A DNA stretch of 10,360 bases from Nocardioides sp. Its GTDB lineage: Bacteria; Actinomycetota; Actinomycetes; Propionibacteriales; Nocardioidaceae. The notes beneath the pieces were generated by a model, which saw only the letters and a program-made list of their open reading frames with translations, was not told the DNA's origin and did no database searches. Shown here in pieces: positions 1 to 6,808 of this stretch. How positions within the stretch are numbered: the stretch's first letter is position 1; the number at the start of each line of letters is the position of its first letter. The DNA lies in contig JAOPXF010000085.1 of NCBI GenBank assembly GCA_025965295.1, positions 1 to 10,360 of the forward strand. Reading direction: 5' to 3'. The position numbers were made by a program, and so were the translations under genes.

Positions 1-678
1 TACAAGACCAAGACCCTCTGGAAGGAAGACTTCGAGAAGGGCCTGAAGAACTGGTCGCAGTCCGAGATCCACTCGGATGTCGAGCCCGGTCACGGCTTCC
101 CCTGGAAGGCCGTCGCCAACGCACCCAAGCACGCCAGCAAGGCTGCGTACGGTCCCGACCCCGACGGCGGCAGCTGTGCCGGCGACGCTGACGACTACAC
201 GAGCGCCAACCTGCTCAAGAGCAAGGCGATCAAGCTGACGGGCGGGAAGTTCCGGCGACTCTCCTTCCAGCACTACGTCGCGACCGAGGCCGGCTACGAC
301 GGCGGAAACGTGAAGATCAGCGTCAACGGGAAGGCCTTCAAGGTCATCCCGACCGCTGCGTACCTCTTCAACGGTCCGAACGCCACGCTGACCACCCTGG
401 CCGAGGGCGGCACCAACCCGCTCAACGGCCAGGAGGGCTTCACCGGCACCAACGGTGGCTCGGTCTTCGGCTCGTGGGGCACCTCCATCGTCGACCTCAA
501 GAAGGCCGGCGCCCACGTGGGCGACAAGATCAAGCTGCGTTTCGACATGGGCCGTGACGGCTGTGGCGGCATCGACGGCTGGTACGTCGACAACATCAAG
601 GTGCAGGTCTGCCAGAAGAAGAAGCACCACAACAAGGCGGTCGCCGGTGACAACCGCACGACCGTGAAGCACGGCTGA
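1..678 (+). CDS. Secreted protein, C-terminal part, probably a metallopeptidase with a jelly-roll-like domain
   Basis: The frame is open from the first base to a TGA at 676-678, giving 225 residues with no start inside the window, so only the C-terminus is present. The segment opens with a DFEKGLKNW-like motif, followed by SFQHYVATEAGYDGGNVKISVNG and, near the end, DGCGGIDGWYVDNIKVQVC. A 'DFE..L..W' opening, a 'GYDGG.V.IS.NG' strand and a terminal 'GWYVDNI.V' strand are typical of the MAM-like or choice-of-anchor beta-sandwich that follows the catalytic domain in secreted M36 (fungalysin-like) and M6 (immune inhibitor A-like) peptidases. No catalytic HExxH is visible; it would lie upstream of the window. 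Cysteines at about residues 59, 184 and 203 fit an extracellular protein. The last 20 or so residues form a basic, His-rich tail. The beta-sandwich reading is fairly firm; the peptidase assignment is inference from domain pairing. Confidence 0.6.
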   Translation, partial: YKTKTLWKEDFEKGLKNWSQSEIHSDVEPGHGFPWKAVANAPKHASKAAYGPDPDGGSCAGDADDYTSANLLKSKAIKLTGGKFRRLSFQHYVATEAGYDGGNVKISVNGKAFKVIPTAAYLFNGPNATLTTLAEGGTNPLNGQEGFTGTNGGSVFGSWGTSIVDLKKAGAHVGDKIKLRFDMGRDGCGGIDGWYVDNIKVQVCQKKKHHNKAVAGDNRTTVKHG

Positions 679-696
679 CGCTGGGCTGAACATGGG

Positions 697-730
697 GAGG
701 CCCCGCCGGACTTCGGTCCGGCGGGGCCTC
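697..730. terminator. Bidirectional hairpin terminator with UUCG tetraloop
   Basis: Bases 697-711 and 716-730 are perfect reverse complements. They form a 15-bp, very GC-rich stem closing the loop TTCG as C(TTCG)G, the exceptionally stable UUCG tetraloop. It lies 18 bases after the stop of the plus-strand secreted-protein gene and 17 bases beyond the stop of minus-strand rnj, so it can end transcription from both sides. There is almost no T-tract (only TT on the plus side), which is common for actinobacterial terminators. Confidence 0.85.
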
Positions 731-747
731 TTCGCGTTGCGGGGGCC

Positions 748-2433
748 TCAGGCCTCGATGACGACCGGGATGATCATGGGACGCCGGCGGTGGGTGTTGC
801 TGACCCATCGGCCGACGACGCGGCGGACGGTCTGCTGAAGCTGGTAGGCGTCGGTGCTGCCCTCGGCGACGGCCCGGTCGAGGGCTTCGATGATGGGCTG
901 CCTCAGCTCGTCGAACGAGGACCCGTCGAGGGCGTTGCCGCGGGCGTGGATCTCCGGGCCGGCCGCGACCTTGCCGCTGACGGAGTCCATCACCACGATC
1001 ACGGAGATGAAGCCCTCCTCGCCGAGGATCCGGCGGTCCTTGAGGTCGGACTCGGTGACGTCGCCGACCGACGAGCCGTCGACGAAGACGTAGCCGCAGT
1101 CGACCTTGCCGGAGATGGCAGCCACCCCGTCGACCAGGTCGACGACGACACCGTCCTCGGCGATGACGACGTTGGGGACGCCGGCGGCGCGGGCCAGGGC
1201 CGCGTTGGCCTGCATGTGCCGGATCTCGCCGTGCACGGGCAGCACGTTGCGGGGCTTGACGATGTTGTAGCAGTAGAGGAGCTCGCCGGCACTGGCGTGG
1301 CCGCTGACGTGCACCAGCGCGTTGCCCTTGTGCACGACCCGGGCTCCCCAGCGGGCCAGGCCGTTGATGACGCGGTAGACCGCGTTCTCGTTGCCGGGGA
1401 TCAGGCTGGAGGCCAGCAGGACGGTGTCGCCCTCCTCGATGTGCACGAAGCTGTGGTTGCGCTGGGCGATCCGGCTCAGGGCGCTCATCGGCTCGCCCTG
1501 CGAGCCGGTCGAGATCAGCACCTGGCGCTCGGGCGGGTGGTCCTTCAGCTCCTTGGCGTCCACGAGCACGCCCGGTGGCACGTGGAGGTAGCCGAGGTCG
1601 CGGGCGATCCCCATGTTGCGGACCATCGAGCGACCGACGTAGGCGACGACCCGGTCGTGGGCGACCGCGGCGTCGAGCACCTGTTGGACCCGGTGCACGT
1701 GGGAGGCGAAGCAGGCCACGATGATCCGCTGCGCCGAGTCGCGGAAGACCTGGTCGATGACCGGCGTGATGGACCGCTCGGTCGGGGTGAAGCCGGGCGT
1801 CTCGGCGTTGGTGGAGTCGGTGAGGAACAGGTCGACCCCCTCGTCGCCGAGCCGGGCGAACGCGTTGAGGTCGGTGATGCGGCCGTCGAGCGGGAGCTGG
1901 TCCATCTTGAAGTCGCCGGTGTGCAGGACCAGGCCGGCGCCGGTGCGGATCGCGACGGCGAGGGCGTCGGGGATCGAGTGGTTGACCGCCACGAACTCGA
2001 GGTCGAAGGGGCCGAAGCTCATCCGGTCCCCGGCCGCGACGACGTGGTGGACGGTCTCCTTGAGGCGGTGCTCGCGGAGCTTGCTGCCGAGCAGCGCGAG
2101 GGTGAGCTCGGAGCCGACGAGGGGGAGGTCGCCGCGCTCGCGCAGGAGGTACGGCGTGGCGCCGATGTGGTCCTCGTGACCGTGGGTGAGGACCAGGCAC
2201 TCGATGTCGTCGAGCCGCTCCCGGATGGCGTCGAAGTCGGGCAGGATCAGGTCGATTCCGGGCTGGTGGTCCTCGGGGAAGAGCACGCCACAGTCGACGA
2301 CGAGCAGGCGACCGTCGTACTCGAAGACCGTCATGTTGCGCCCGACCTCGCCGAGCCCGCCCAGCGGGGTGATCCGCAGACCCCCCTGCGGCAGCTCGGC
2401 CGGTGCGGAGAGCTCGGGATGAGGGTGGGACAT
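748..2433 (-). CDS. rnj: Ribonuclease J
   Basis: 561 residues, the usual length for actinobacterial RNase J, a metallo-beta-lactamase/beta-CASP enzyme with 5'-3' exonuclease and endonuclease activity in mRNA decay and rRNA maturation. The N-terminus (about 20-35) reads ITPLGGLGEVGRNM, a family signature. Metal ligands are visible: THGHEDHIG at 83-91, H152 in NHSIPD, D174 in HTGDFKMD, and LTDSTNA at 204-210. The beta-CASP domain includes ISTGSQGEP (about 308-315) and VSGHAS (about 376-381), followed by KPRNVLPVHGE (393-403). All active-site motifs appear intact, so the protein should be functional. The ATG at 2433 has an AAGGAG ribosome site just after the dapA stop, with 10 bases between the genes, which implies co-transcription and probable translational coupling. 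It acts in the cytoplasm. Identification is secure. Confidence 0.97.
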   Translation of the reverse strand: MSHPHPELSAPAELPQGGLRITPLGGLGEVGRNMTVFEYDGRLLVVDCGVLFPEDHQPGIDLILPDFDAIRERLDDIECLVLTHGHEDHIGATPYLLRERGDLPLVGSELTLALLGSKLREHRLKETVHHVVAAGDRMSFGPFDLEFVAVNHSIPDALAVAIRTGAGLVLHTGDFKMDQLPLDGRITDLNAFARLGDEGVDLFLTDSTNAETPGFTPTERSITPVIDQVFRDSAQRIIVACFASHVHRVQQVLDAAVAHDRVVAYVGRSMVRNMGIARDLGYLHVPPGVLVDAKELKDHPPERQVLISTGSQGEPMSALSRIAQRNHSFVHIEEGDTVLLASSLIPGNENAVYRVINGLARWGARVVHKGNALVHVSGHASAGELLYCYNIVKPRNVLPVHGEIRHMQANAALARAAGVPNVVIAEDGVVVDLVDGVAAISGKVDCGYVFVDGSSVGDVTESDLKDRRILGEEGFISVIVVMDSVSGKVAAGPEIHARGNALDGSSFDELRQPIIEALDRAVAEGSTDAYQLQQTVRRVVGRWVSNTHRRRPMIIPVVIEA

Positions 2434-2437
2434 CCAG

Positions 2438-2443
2438 CTCCTT
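2438..2443 (-). promoter_or_regulatory. Ribosome binding site of rnj
   Basis: On the minus strand AAGGAG occupies 2443-2438, abutting the dapA stop codon TAG (2446-2444) and four bases ahead of the rnj ATG. It fixes the rnj start. A ribosome ending dapA would sit directly on it, so rnj translation probably depends partly on dapA translation. Confidence 0.8.
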
Positions 2444-3340
2444 CTAGATCAGGCCCGACGCGGCGAGCCCGACCCGCAGGGCGGCCACCTCGTCGTCGTC
2501 CAGCGGCACCAGGGGTGCGCGGACGTTGCGGTTGTCGAGGACGCCGAGGAGCTGGAGGCCGGCCTTGGCGGTGGTGGCTCCGTAGTTCTCGACGCCCATG
2601 ACGGCGTCGATCGCGGGGAGCAGCCGCGTGTAGATCTCGAGGGCTCCGGCGTGGTCGCCCGAGAAGAAGGCATCCGCCATGGCCCGCGTCTCGTCGCCCG
2701 CCACGTGGCCGACGACGGAGACGAAGCCGCAGCCGCCGTGCGCGAGCCAGCCGAGGTTGGCGATGTCGTCGCCGGAGTAGACGGCGTAGCCCATCTGGGT
2801 GAGCCGCACGCCGCGCGCGAAGTCGCCGACGGCGTCCTTGACGGCCACGACGGTGTCCCAGGCGCTGACGGTCTCGTAGGTCTGCAGGCTGATCTGGGTG
2901 CCGGTGCGGCCGGGGACGTCGTAGAGCATCACCGGGACGTCGCTGGCCTCGACGACCTGGCGGAAGTGGTTGAGGACGCCGGCCGGGCCGGGCTTGTTGT
3001 AGTAGGGCGTGACGAGCAGCAGGCCGTCGGCGCCGATCTTCTCGGCCTGCCGCGCCAGCTCGATGCTGTGCGCGGTGGCGTTCGTGCCGACGCCTGCGAC
3101 GACCGTGGCGCGGTCGCCGACGGCGTCCTTGACGGCGGCCAGGATCTGGCCGTCCTCGGCGACGGTCGTGGTCGGCGACTCCCCCGTGGTGCCGGAGACC
3201 ACGACGCCGTCGTGGCCGTGCTCGACCAGGTGGGCGGCGATGCGGGCGGTCCCGTCGAGGTCGACCGAGCCGTCGTCGTGGAAGGCGGTGGCCATCGCGG
3301 TCAGCACACGACCGAAGGGCGCGGCGGGCGTGGAGGTCAT
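2444..3340 (-). CDS. dapA: 4-hydroxy-tetrahydrodipicolinate synthase
   Basis: 298 residues. It condenses pyruvate with aspartate-semialdehyde, the first committed step of the diaminopimelate/lysine pathway, in the cytoplasm. Family residues are all visible: GTTGES at 50-55 with the proton-relay Thr51/52, TPYYNKP at 111-117, Y140 and R145 in VMLYDVPGRTG, and the Schiff-base lysine K168 in VAVKDA. It fits the 290-310 residue TIM-barrel family. I chose the ATG at 3340; a TTG at 3346, two codons upstream, is possible but has no supporting ribosome site. A TAGCCT hexamer seven bases before the ATG suggests leaderless initiation. The gene lies 20 bases after the broken oxidoreductase gene and 10 bases before rnj. 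The dapA-rnj pair is widely conserved in actinobacteria. Identification is secure; the start is less so. Confidence 0.96.
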   Translation of the reverse strand: MTSTPAAPFGRVLTAMATAFHDDGSVDLDGTARIAAHLVEHGHDGVVVSGTTGESPTTTVAEDGQILAAVKDAVGDRATVVAGVGTNATAHSIELARQAEKIGADGLLLVTPYYNKPGPAGVLNHFRQVVEASDVPVMLYDVPGRTGTQISLQTYETVSAWDTVVAVKDAVGDFARGVRLTQMGYAVYSGDDIANLGWLAHGGCGFVSVVGHVAGDETRAMADAFFSGDHAGALEIYTRLLPAIDAVMGVENYGATTAKAGLQLLGVLDNRNVRAPLVPLDDDEVAALRVGLAASGLI

Positions 3341-3347
3341 GACCAAC

Positions 3348-3353
3348 AGGCTA
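3348..3353 (-). promoter_or_regulatory. Possible -10 element for leaderless dapA
   Basis: TAGCCT on the minus strand (3353-3348) matches the actinobacterial TANNNT -10 pattern and ends seven bases before the dapA ATG, placing a start site on the A of the ATG. No convincing -35 is seen, which is common in this group. It falls in the short gap after the oxidoreductase stop. The short match is supported mainly by the same spacing at other starts in this window. Confidence 0.3.
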
Positions 3354-3360
3354 GCGCGCG

Positions 3361-4285
3361 TCAGACGTGCGGCATGACCTCGCTCGCCACGATGGCCAGG
3401 TGGTCGAGGTCACTCAGGTCGAGGACCTGGAGGTAGGCACGCTCCGCGCCGAGCTCGGCGTACCTCCCGAGCTTGTCGACCACCTCCTGCGGGGTGCCGG
3501 CCAGGCCGTTCTCGCGGAGCTCGTCGGGCTCGCGCCCGATCGCCTCGGCGCGCCGCCGGACCTCGGCCTCGTCGGCGCCGCAGCACAGCACCAGGGCGTT
3601 GGACCAGCGCAGGGTCGCCGGGTCACGGCCGACGGCCTCGCAGGCATCGCGGACGCGAGCGAACTGGGTGCGGGTGGTCTCCTCGTCGACGAACGGGAGG
3701 TTGAACTCGTCGGCGTAGCGGGCGGCCAGGGCGGGCGTCCGCCGCTTGCCGACGCCGCCGACCAGGACCGGTGGCCGCGGGCTCTGCACGGGCTTCGGCA
3801 GCGCCGGCGAGTCCCGGACCGGGTAGTGGCTGCCGTCGAAGCTGAACCGCTCCCCCGGCGGCGTCTCCCAGAGGCCGGATCACCGCGAGCTGCTCCTCGA
3901 AGCGGTCGAAGCGCTCAGCGGTGGCCGGGAACGGGATGCCGTACGCCGTGTGCTCCTCGGCGAACCACCCAGCCCCGATGCCGAGCTCGACGCGCCCGCC
4001 ACTCATCTGGTCGACGTTCGCGACCGAGATCGCCAGCGGGCCGGGGTGCCGGAAGGTCGCGCTCGTCATCATCGTGCCGAGCCGGATCGTGCTGGTGTCG
4101 CGGGCCAGCCCGGCGAGCGTGATCCAGGCGTCGCTCGGTCCGGGCAGGCCCTCGGTGCCCCTCGCGAGGTAGTGGTCGGACCGGAAGAAGGCCCCGAAGC
4201 CGAGCTCCTCGGCCTTCAGTGCGACGCCGAGCAGGTCGTCGTACGTCGCGCCCTGCTGGGGTTCGGTGAAGATGCGCAGCTCCAT
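3361..4285 (-). pseudogene. LLM-class F420-type oxidoreductase, frameshifted
   Basis: A luciferase-like monooxygenase (probably F420-dependent) split between two frames. The first frame starts at the ATG ending at 4285 and covers 137 residues with family motifs RSDHY (35-39), GGRVELGIGAGWF (about 96-108) and EHTAYGIPFP. It runs correctly through FEEQLAVIR, then becomes low-complexity and only ends at 3623. The second frame picks up with GLWETPPGERFSF at base 3876 and runs, with PPVLVGGVGKRRTPALAARYADEFN, to the TGA at 3361. Joining them requires a shift near 3874-3877. A loss of two bases between the Arg and Gly codons (expected CGG-GGC-CTC, seen CGGCCTC) restores about 308 residues, a normal family length. 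Both halves keep good coding character, so the change is recent or a sequencing error. It lies 15 bases downstream of the DUF222 gene and may be co-transcribed with it. Confidence 0.85.
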
Positions 4286-4300
4286 GCCCCCACCCTGTCA

Positions 4301-5818
4301 TCAACGTGGGTGGCTGCGGGTCAGCTGGCCGGTGCGGAGCTGGTGCTGGAGCCGCACGAGGGCGCGGTCGAGCGGGTCGTCGCTGGTCCAGGCGGCGACG
4401 TCGTCGGGGTCGAGCCGGTGGGTGCCGGCGGAGTCCACGAGGCGATGCAGACCGTGGGGCGTGCGCCAGAGGGTCTCGCCGGTCGGGAGCGCGGTGACGC
4501 GGTAGGCGAGGTGGGTCTTGGCGCGGTGTGGGGTGCGGGAGAGCGGACGACCGGTGTGGCTCGAGGTCTGCCCCGGTGGGCCGAGGGGGTCGTAGGGCAC
4601 GGGATGGTCGAGATCGACGGTGCGGGACGTGCGGGTTGCGTGCGGGAACACGTCGCCGGGATGCCGGAGGTGGATCCGCTCCTTGACCGACCGCGGGTGC
4701 TCGTAGGCGAGGCTGCTGATCCGCTCGGTCAGGTCGACCACCGGCTTGACCGTCACGTGGCTGTGGCCGAGGAGCTCGGTGAGCTGCGAGAGCGCGACCG
4801 GGCCGATCCCCTCGACCCGGGCGACACCCGGGGCGGCTCCGGACAGGGCGGCCTCGTGGAGGTGGACGTAGAGGACGGTGCGCGGCCGGAGCCGGGAGGC
4901 CTTCACGGCGCGCAGCGCGGGCAACAGGTCGGCCGGGAGGGCCAGCGGGCGCGGGAGGTCGGGGTGGGTGGCGTCGGGCTCGGTGGCGTCTGGCTCGGTG
5001 GCGTCGGGCTCGGTGGCGTCGTCGTCGGGCTCGGTGTGCTCCAGCAGCAGCGCGAGCAGCTCGGCCGGGCGGGCCAGCCAGCCGAACGCGAGCGAGCGCA
5101 GCAGGTCGCGGGAGTCCCCGGCGTGCTCGGGCCGCGTCGCGAGGATGTCGGCGACCCGGCTCACCACCGCGTCGACGTACGCCGCGTCGCCCGCGCTCAC
5201 CCGCGCCATGACGTGCCGCAGGCCGACGGCATCGACGCGCGAGAGGGAGACGAAGCGCCGGTCCCGCTCCTGGTCGAGACGGGCCTGGTGCGCCTCCGGG
5301 TCGGCCTCGATGATCGTCGCCTCCACGATCGAGAGCACCCGGCCCGGTGCCTGGGTGCCGATCACGCGGGCCACCGCCGCGTCGACGACGGCCGCGGCGG
5401 CCGGGGACAGCTCCCGGGTCAGCGAGGCGACCCGCCGCACCAGCCACGCATCGGCACCGCCGCCCAGGAAGACCGCCCAGGACGCCGGCAGCCGGTGCCG
5501 CAGGTCGAGCACGTCAGCGGCCGCCGCCCGCGCGGAGAGCGTGTGCACACCCCGGGCGACGCCGAGCTCGCACATGGTCAGCTCCCGCACCCGCGGCGTG
5601 CCCTCGCCGCCGAGCCGGACCAACCGGTCGGAGCCGGGTGGCAGCGGTATCGAGGGGTCCGGGCGGGGGTCGTCACGCGGGTCGGTGCCGTGCAGGTCGC
5701 ACCAGTGCGCGACCAGCAGCAGGTCCTCGATCTCCACCTCGCGTCGCCGACGCACCACGTCCTCCAGACCCGCGAGCGTGGCGCCCGGGTCGAGGTCGGT
5801 GGTGGGGATTGGAGCCAT
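4301..5818 (-). CDS. DUF222 (13E12-type) protein with degenerate HNH endonuclease domain
   Basis: 505 residues from the ATG at 5818. The N-terminal and central part is the alpha-helical DUF222 region (about 15-250). Next come an acidic repeat linker (ATEPD units), a GIGPVALSQLTELLGHSHVTV segment, and a C-terminal HNH-like module with VDLDHPVPYD (His405) and HRAKTH (about 431-436). Typical members read roughly DLDH...N..PLCRRHHR.KTH. Here the Asn position appears to be Thr and the HH pair is PH, so nuclease activity is doubtful. DUF222/13E12 genes are abundant, multicopy and of unclear function in actinobacteria; several in Mycobacterium tuberculosis belong to the LexA regulon. A longer reading from 5866 is possible, but the promoter (TAGAAT at 5829-5824) lies inside it and supports the internal ATG. 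The oxidoreductase gene follows after 15 bases. Confidence 0.88.
   Translation of the reverse strand: MAPIPTTDLDPGATLAGLEDVVRRRREVEIEDLLLVAHWCDLHGTDPRDDPRPDPSIPLPPGSDRLVRLGGEGTPRVRELTMCELGVARGVHTLSARAAAADVLDLRHRLPASWAVFLGGGADAWLVRRVASLTRELSPAAAAVVDAAVARVIGTQAPGRVLSIVEATIIEADPEAHQARLDQERDRRFVSLSRVDAVGLRHVMARVSAGDAAYVDAVVSRVADILATRPEHAGDSRDLLRSLAFGWLARPAELLALLLEHTEPDDDATEPDATEPDATEPDATHPDLPRPLALPADLLPALRAVKASRLRPRTVLYVHLHEAALSGAAPGVARVEGIGPVALSQLTELLGHSHVTVKPVVDLTERISSLAYEHPRSVKERIHLRHPGDVFPHATRTSRTVDLDHPVPYDPLGPPGQTSSHTGRPLSRTPHRAKTHLAYRVTALPTGETLWRTPHGLHRLVDSAGTHRLDPDDVAAWTSDDPLDRALVRLQHQLRTGQLTRSHPR
4967..5032 (-). repeat. 15-bp tandem repeat encoding ATEPD units
   Basis: The plus-strand 15-mer ggtggcgtcgggctc occurs at 4967-4981, again with one mismatch at 4982-4996, and again at 4997-5011. 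A fourth copy starting at 5012 is interrupted by a six-base insertion. On the minus strand it encodes repeated Ala-Thr-Glu-Pro-Asp (one copy is ATHPD), a flexible acidic linker between the DUF222 and HNH-like parts. In-frame 15-bp units can expand or contract without breaking the gene. Confidence 0.85.
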
Positions 5819-5823
5819 GCTCC

Positions 5824-5852
5824 ATTCTATCCGAACACACGTTCTATGACAA
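5824..5852 (-). promoter_or_regulatory. Promoter of the DUF222 gene, leaderless type
   Basis: On the minus strand TTGTCA (5852-5847) and TAGAAT (5829-5824) are separated by exactly 17 bases, a near-consensus primary-sigma promoter. The -10 ends five bases before the ATG at 5818, placing the transcription start at or next to the A of the ATG, so the mRNA would be leaderless. This decides the start codon of the DUF222 gene. The LexA-type box sits wholly inside the spacer. Confidence 0.65.
5831..5846. promoter_or_regulatory. LexA/SOS box
   Basis: The 12-base core GAAC-ACAC-GTTC lies at 5833-5844. With two flanking bases each side it matches the mycobacterial SOS box TCGAAC-N4-GTTCGA at 10 of 12 defined positions. 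It also fits the Bacillus-type core CGAAC-R-N-R-Y-GTTC. It lies between the -35 and -10 hexamers of the DUF222 promoter, where bound LexA would block RNA polymerase. Several 13E12-family genes of M. tuberculosis are LexA-controlled, which supports the call. Confidence 0.7.
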
Positions 5853-5922
5853 CAGCCGCGGACCAACGATGCGCTGAATCGGTCGGCGATGATGTCTCGA
5901 CGTACACGACGAGGGGAACTCG

Positions 5923-6288
5923 ATGATCGACTTCAACAACAGCACCATGATCAAGCTCGGCCCGTCCCAGCCCACCGCGGACGTCGTCTCGATGCTCGTG
6001 CAGGGCGAGGAGATCTACCGCAGCTTCAGGGGCGCCCGGGACTCCGTGCACTTCACCAGCAAGCGCATCATCTGCATCAACGTCCAGGGGATCACCGGCA
6101 AGAAGACCGACTACTCTTCCCTTCCCTACTCCAAGGTGCAGGCGTGGTCAGTCGAGACGGCCGGCACCTTCGACCGGGACTGCGAGCTGGAGGTCTGGTA
6201 CAGCGGCTTGGGCAAGGTGCGGCTCGAGTTCGCCGGGTCGGTGGACATCAAGATCATCGGCCAGATCATCGGCGACCACGTCCTGTAG
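5923..6288 (+). CDS. Small bacterial PH-domain protein (bPH_1/DUF1696-like)
   Basis: 121 residues from an ATG at 5923, preceded by GAGGGG at 5911-5916 (six-base spacing). The single domain fills the protein. A helical N-terminal part containing VSMLVQGEEIYRSFRGARDSVHFTSKRIICINVQG (about 24-58) leads into GKKTDYSSLPYSKVQAWSVETAGTFDRDCELEVW. The order 'gE.i...f...rD...fT.kRii..d..G..gkk..y.slpys.i...s.et.G.fd.d.el..w' is the signature of the bacterial PH family Pfam bPH_1 (B. subtilis YvbH-like). There is no signal peptide or membrane segment, so it is probably cytoplasmic. The family's role is not established; a ligand- or membrane-binding scaffold is only a guess. It diverges from the SOS-boxed DUF222 gene across 104 bases and is followed 52 bases later by the GNAT gene. 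Confidence 0.85.
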   Translation: MIDFNNSTMIKLGPSQPTADVVSMLVQGEEIYRSFRGARDSVHFTSKRIICINVQGITGKKTDYSSLPYSKVQAWSVETAGTFDRDCELEVWYSGLGKVRLEFAGSVDIKIIGQIIGDHVL

Positions 6289-6296
6289 GGCCCCGG

Positions 6297-6307
6297 GCTC
6301 TCAGAGC
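6297..6307. repeat. Short perfect palindrome between the PH and GNAT genes
   Basis: GCTCT-C-AGAGC is an 11-base inverted repeat with a one-base centre, starting nine bases after the PH-gene stop and 34 bases before the chosen GNAT start. It is too short and lacks a T-tract for a good terminator. It could be a small operator or chance. Confidence 0.2.
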
Positions 6308-6328
6308 GTGATGAGGAGCGTCCCTTGC

Positions 6329-6334
6329 TACGTT
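6329..6334 (+). promoter_or_regulatory. Possible -10 element for leaderless GNAT gene
   Basis: TACGTT fits TANNNT and ends six bases before the GTG at 6341, placing a start site on the codon. No -35 is recognised. It would make 6341 the true start and reject the ATG at 6311, but it is a weak six-base match. Confidence 0.25.
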
Positions 6335-6340
6335 CGGCCG

Positions 6341-6808
6341 GTGGACATCACGCGGATCGGACCAGCCGACTGGGAGACGTTCCGGACGGTGCGGCTGGCG
6401 TCGCTGTCCGAGTCCCCGGCGGCCTTCGGTTCGCGACACGCCGACTGGGTCGATGCCCCCGTCGAGCGCTGGCAGTCCCGCCTGACCCAGGTCCCGCTGA
6501 CTCTCCTGGCGCGTGAGGCGACGACGGTGATCGGTGTCGTCAGCGGAGTGCCCGTCGGAGAGAGGTGGGTTGAGCTGATCTCCATGTGGGTGGCCCCGTC
6601 GGCTCGAGGAACCGGTGTCGCCCGTCAGCTCATCGACGCGGTGGTGGACTGGGCCGCCGGCCAGGACAGGACGACGTTCCTGATGGTCCGCAGCGACAAC
6701 GTGCGCGCGCGGAAGTCGTACGAGCGGGCCGGGTTCGTCGACACCGGAGTCCCGGAGGGCTGGCCGGCCGACGAGCCCCCGGAGCAGCGGATGGAGCGGC
6801 GCTACTGA
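6341..6808 (+). CDS. GNAT family N-acetyltransferase
   Basis: 155 residues from the GTG at 6341. GNAT enzymes transfer an acetyl group from acetyl-CoA to an amine; the substrate cannot be read from sequence. The N-terminal ITRIGPADWETFRTVRLASL and SPAAFGS (about 3-31) is the usual beta1-alpha1 opening. Motif A is MWVAPSARGTGVARQLIDA (82-100), with the pyrophosphate-binding RGTGVA loop at 89-94. Motif B is N120-VRARKSYERAGF with Tyr127. The family length is met. An upstream GTG (6308) or ATG (6311) would add about 10 residues unlike the family and has no ribosome site. The 6341 start has a TACGTT hexamer six bases ahead, suggesting a leaderless transcript. Its 3' end overlaps the convergent 99-residue gene by seven bases. 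Confidence 0.9.
   Translation: MDITRIGPADWETFRTVRLASLSESPAAFGSRHADWVDAPVERWQSRLTQVPLTLLAREATTVIGVVSGVPVGERWVELISMWVAPSARGTGVARQLIDAVVDWAAGQDRTTFLMVRSDNVRARKSYERAGFVDTGVPEGWPADEPPEQRMERRY

Noticed and set aside
790..2601. Very long open frame on the plus strand opposite rnj
   Set aside because: Its product is a Val/Asp/Gly/Ala-rich low-complexity string with no family motif, while the minus strand encodes a complete RNase J. Such shadows are normal when third positions are almost all G or C.
3361..3789. Separate small gene for the C-terminal half of the oxidoreductase
   Set aside because: The coding pattern and homology continue upstream of 3789 to 3876, where the other frame leaves off, so it is one frameshifted gene.
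3915..5447. Long minus-strand frame rich in Arg, Pro and Ala overlapping the DUF222 gene
   Set aside because: It is out of frame with DUF222/HNH motifs and has a composition typical of a shifted reading of GC-rich coding DNA.
5847..5852. PafBC-type DNA-damage promoter motif
   Set aside because: TTGTCA is present, but the following bases and the 17-base spacing do not fit TTGTCRGTG-N8-TANNNT; a normal sigma promoter with a LexA box explains the region better.
5819..5866. Upstream start of the DUF222 gene adding 16 residues
   Set aside because: The added part overlaps the -35, LexA box and -10, and reads unlike the family; the ATG at 5818 coincides with the predicted transcription start.
3950..5926. 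Open frame of over 600 codons on the plus strand opposite the DUF222 gene and the oxidoreductase
   Set aside because: The translation is biased low-complexity sequence crossing two recognised minus-strand genes; no domain is recognisable.
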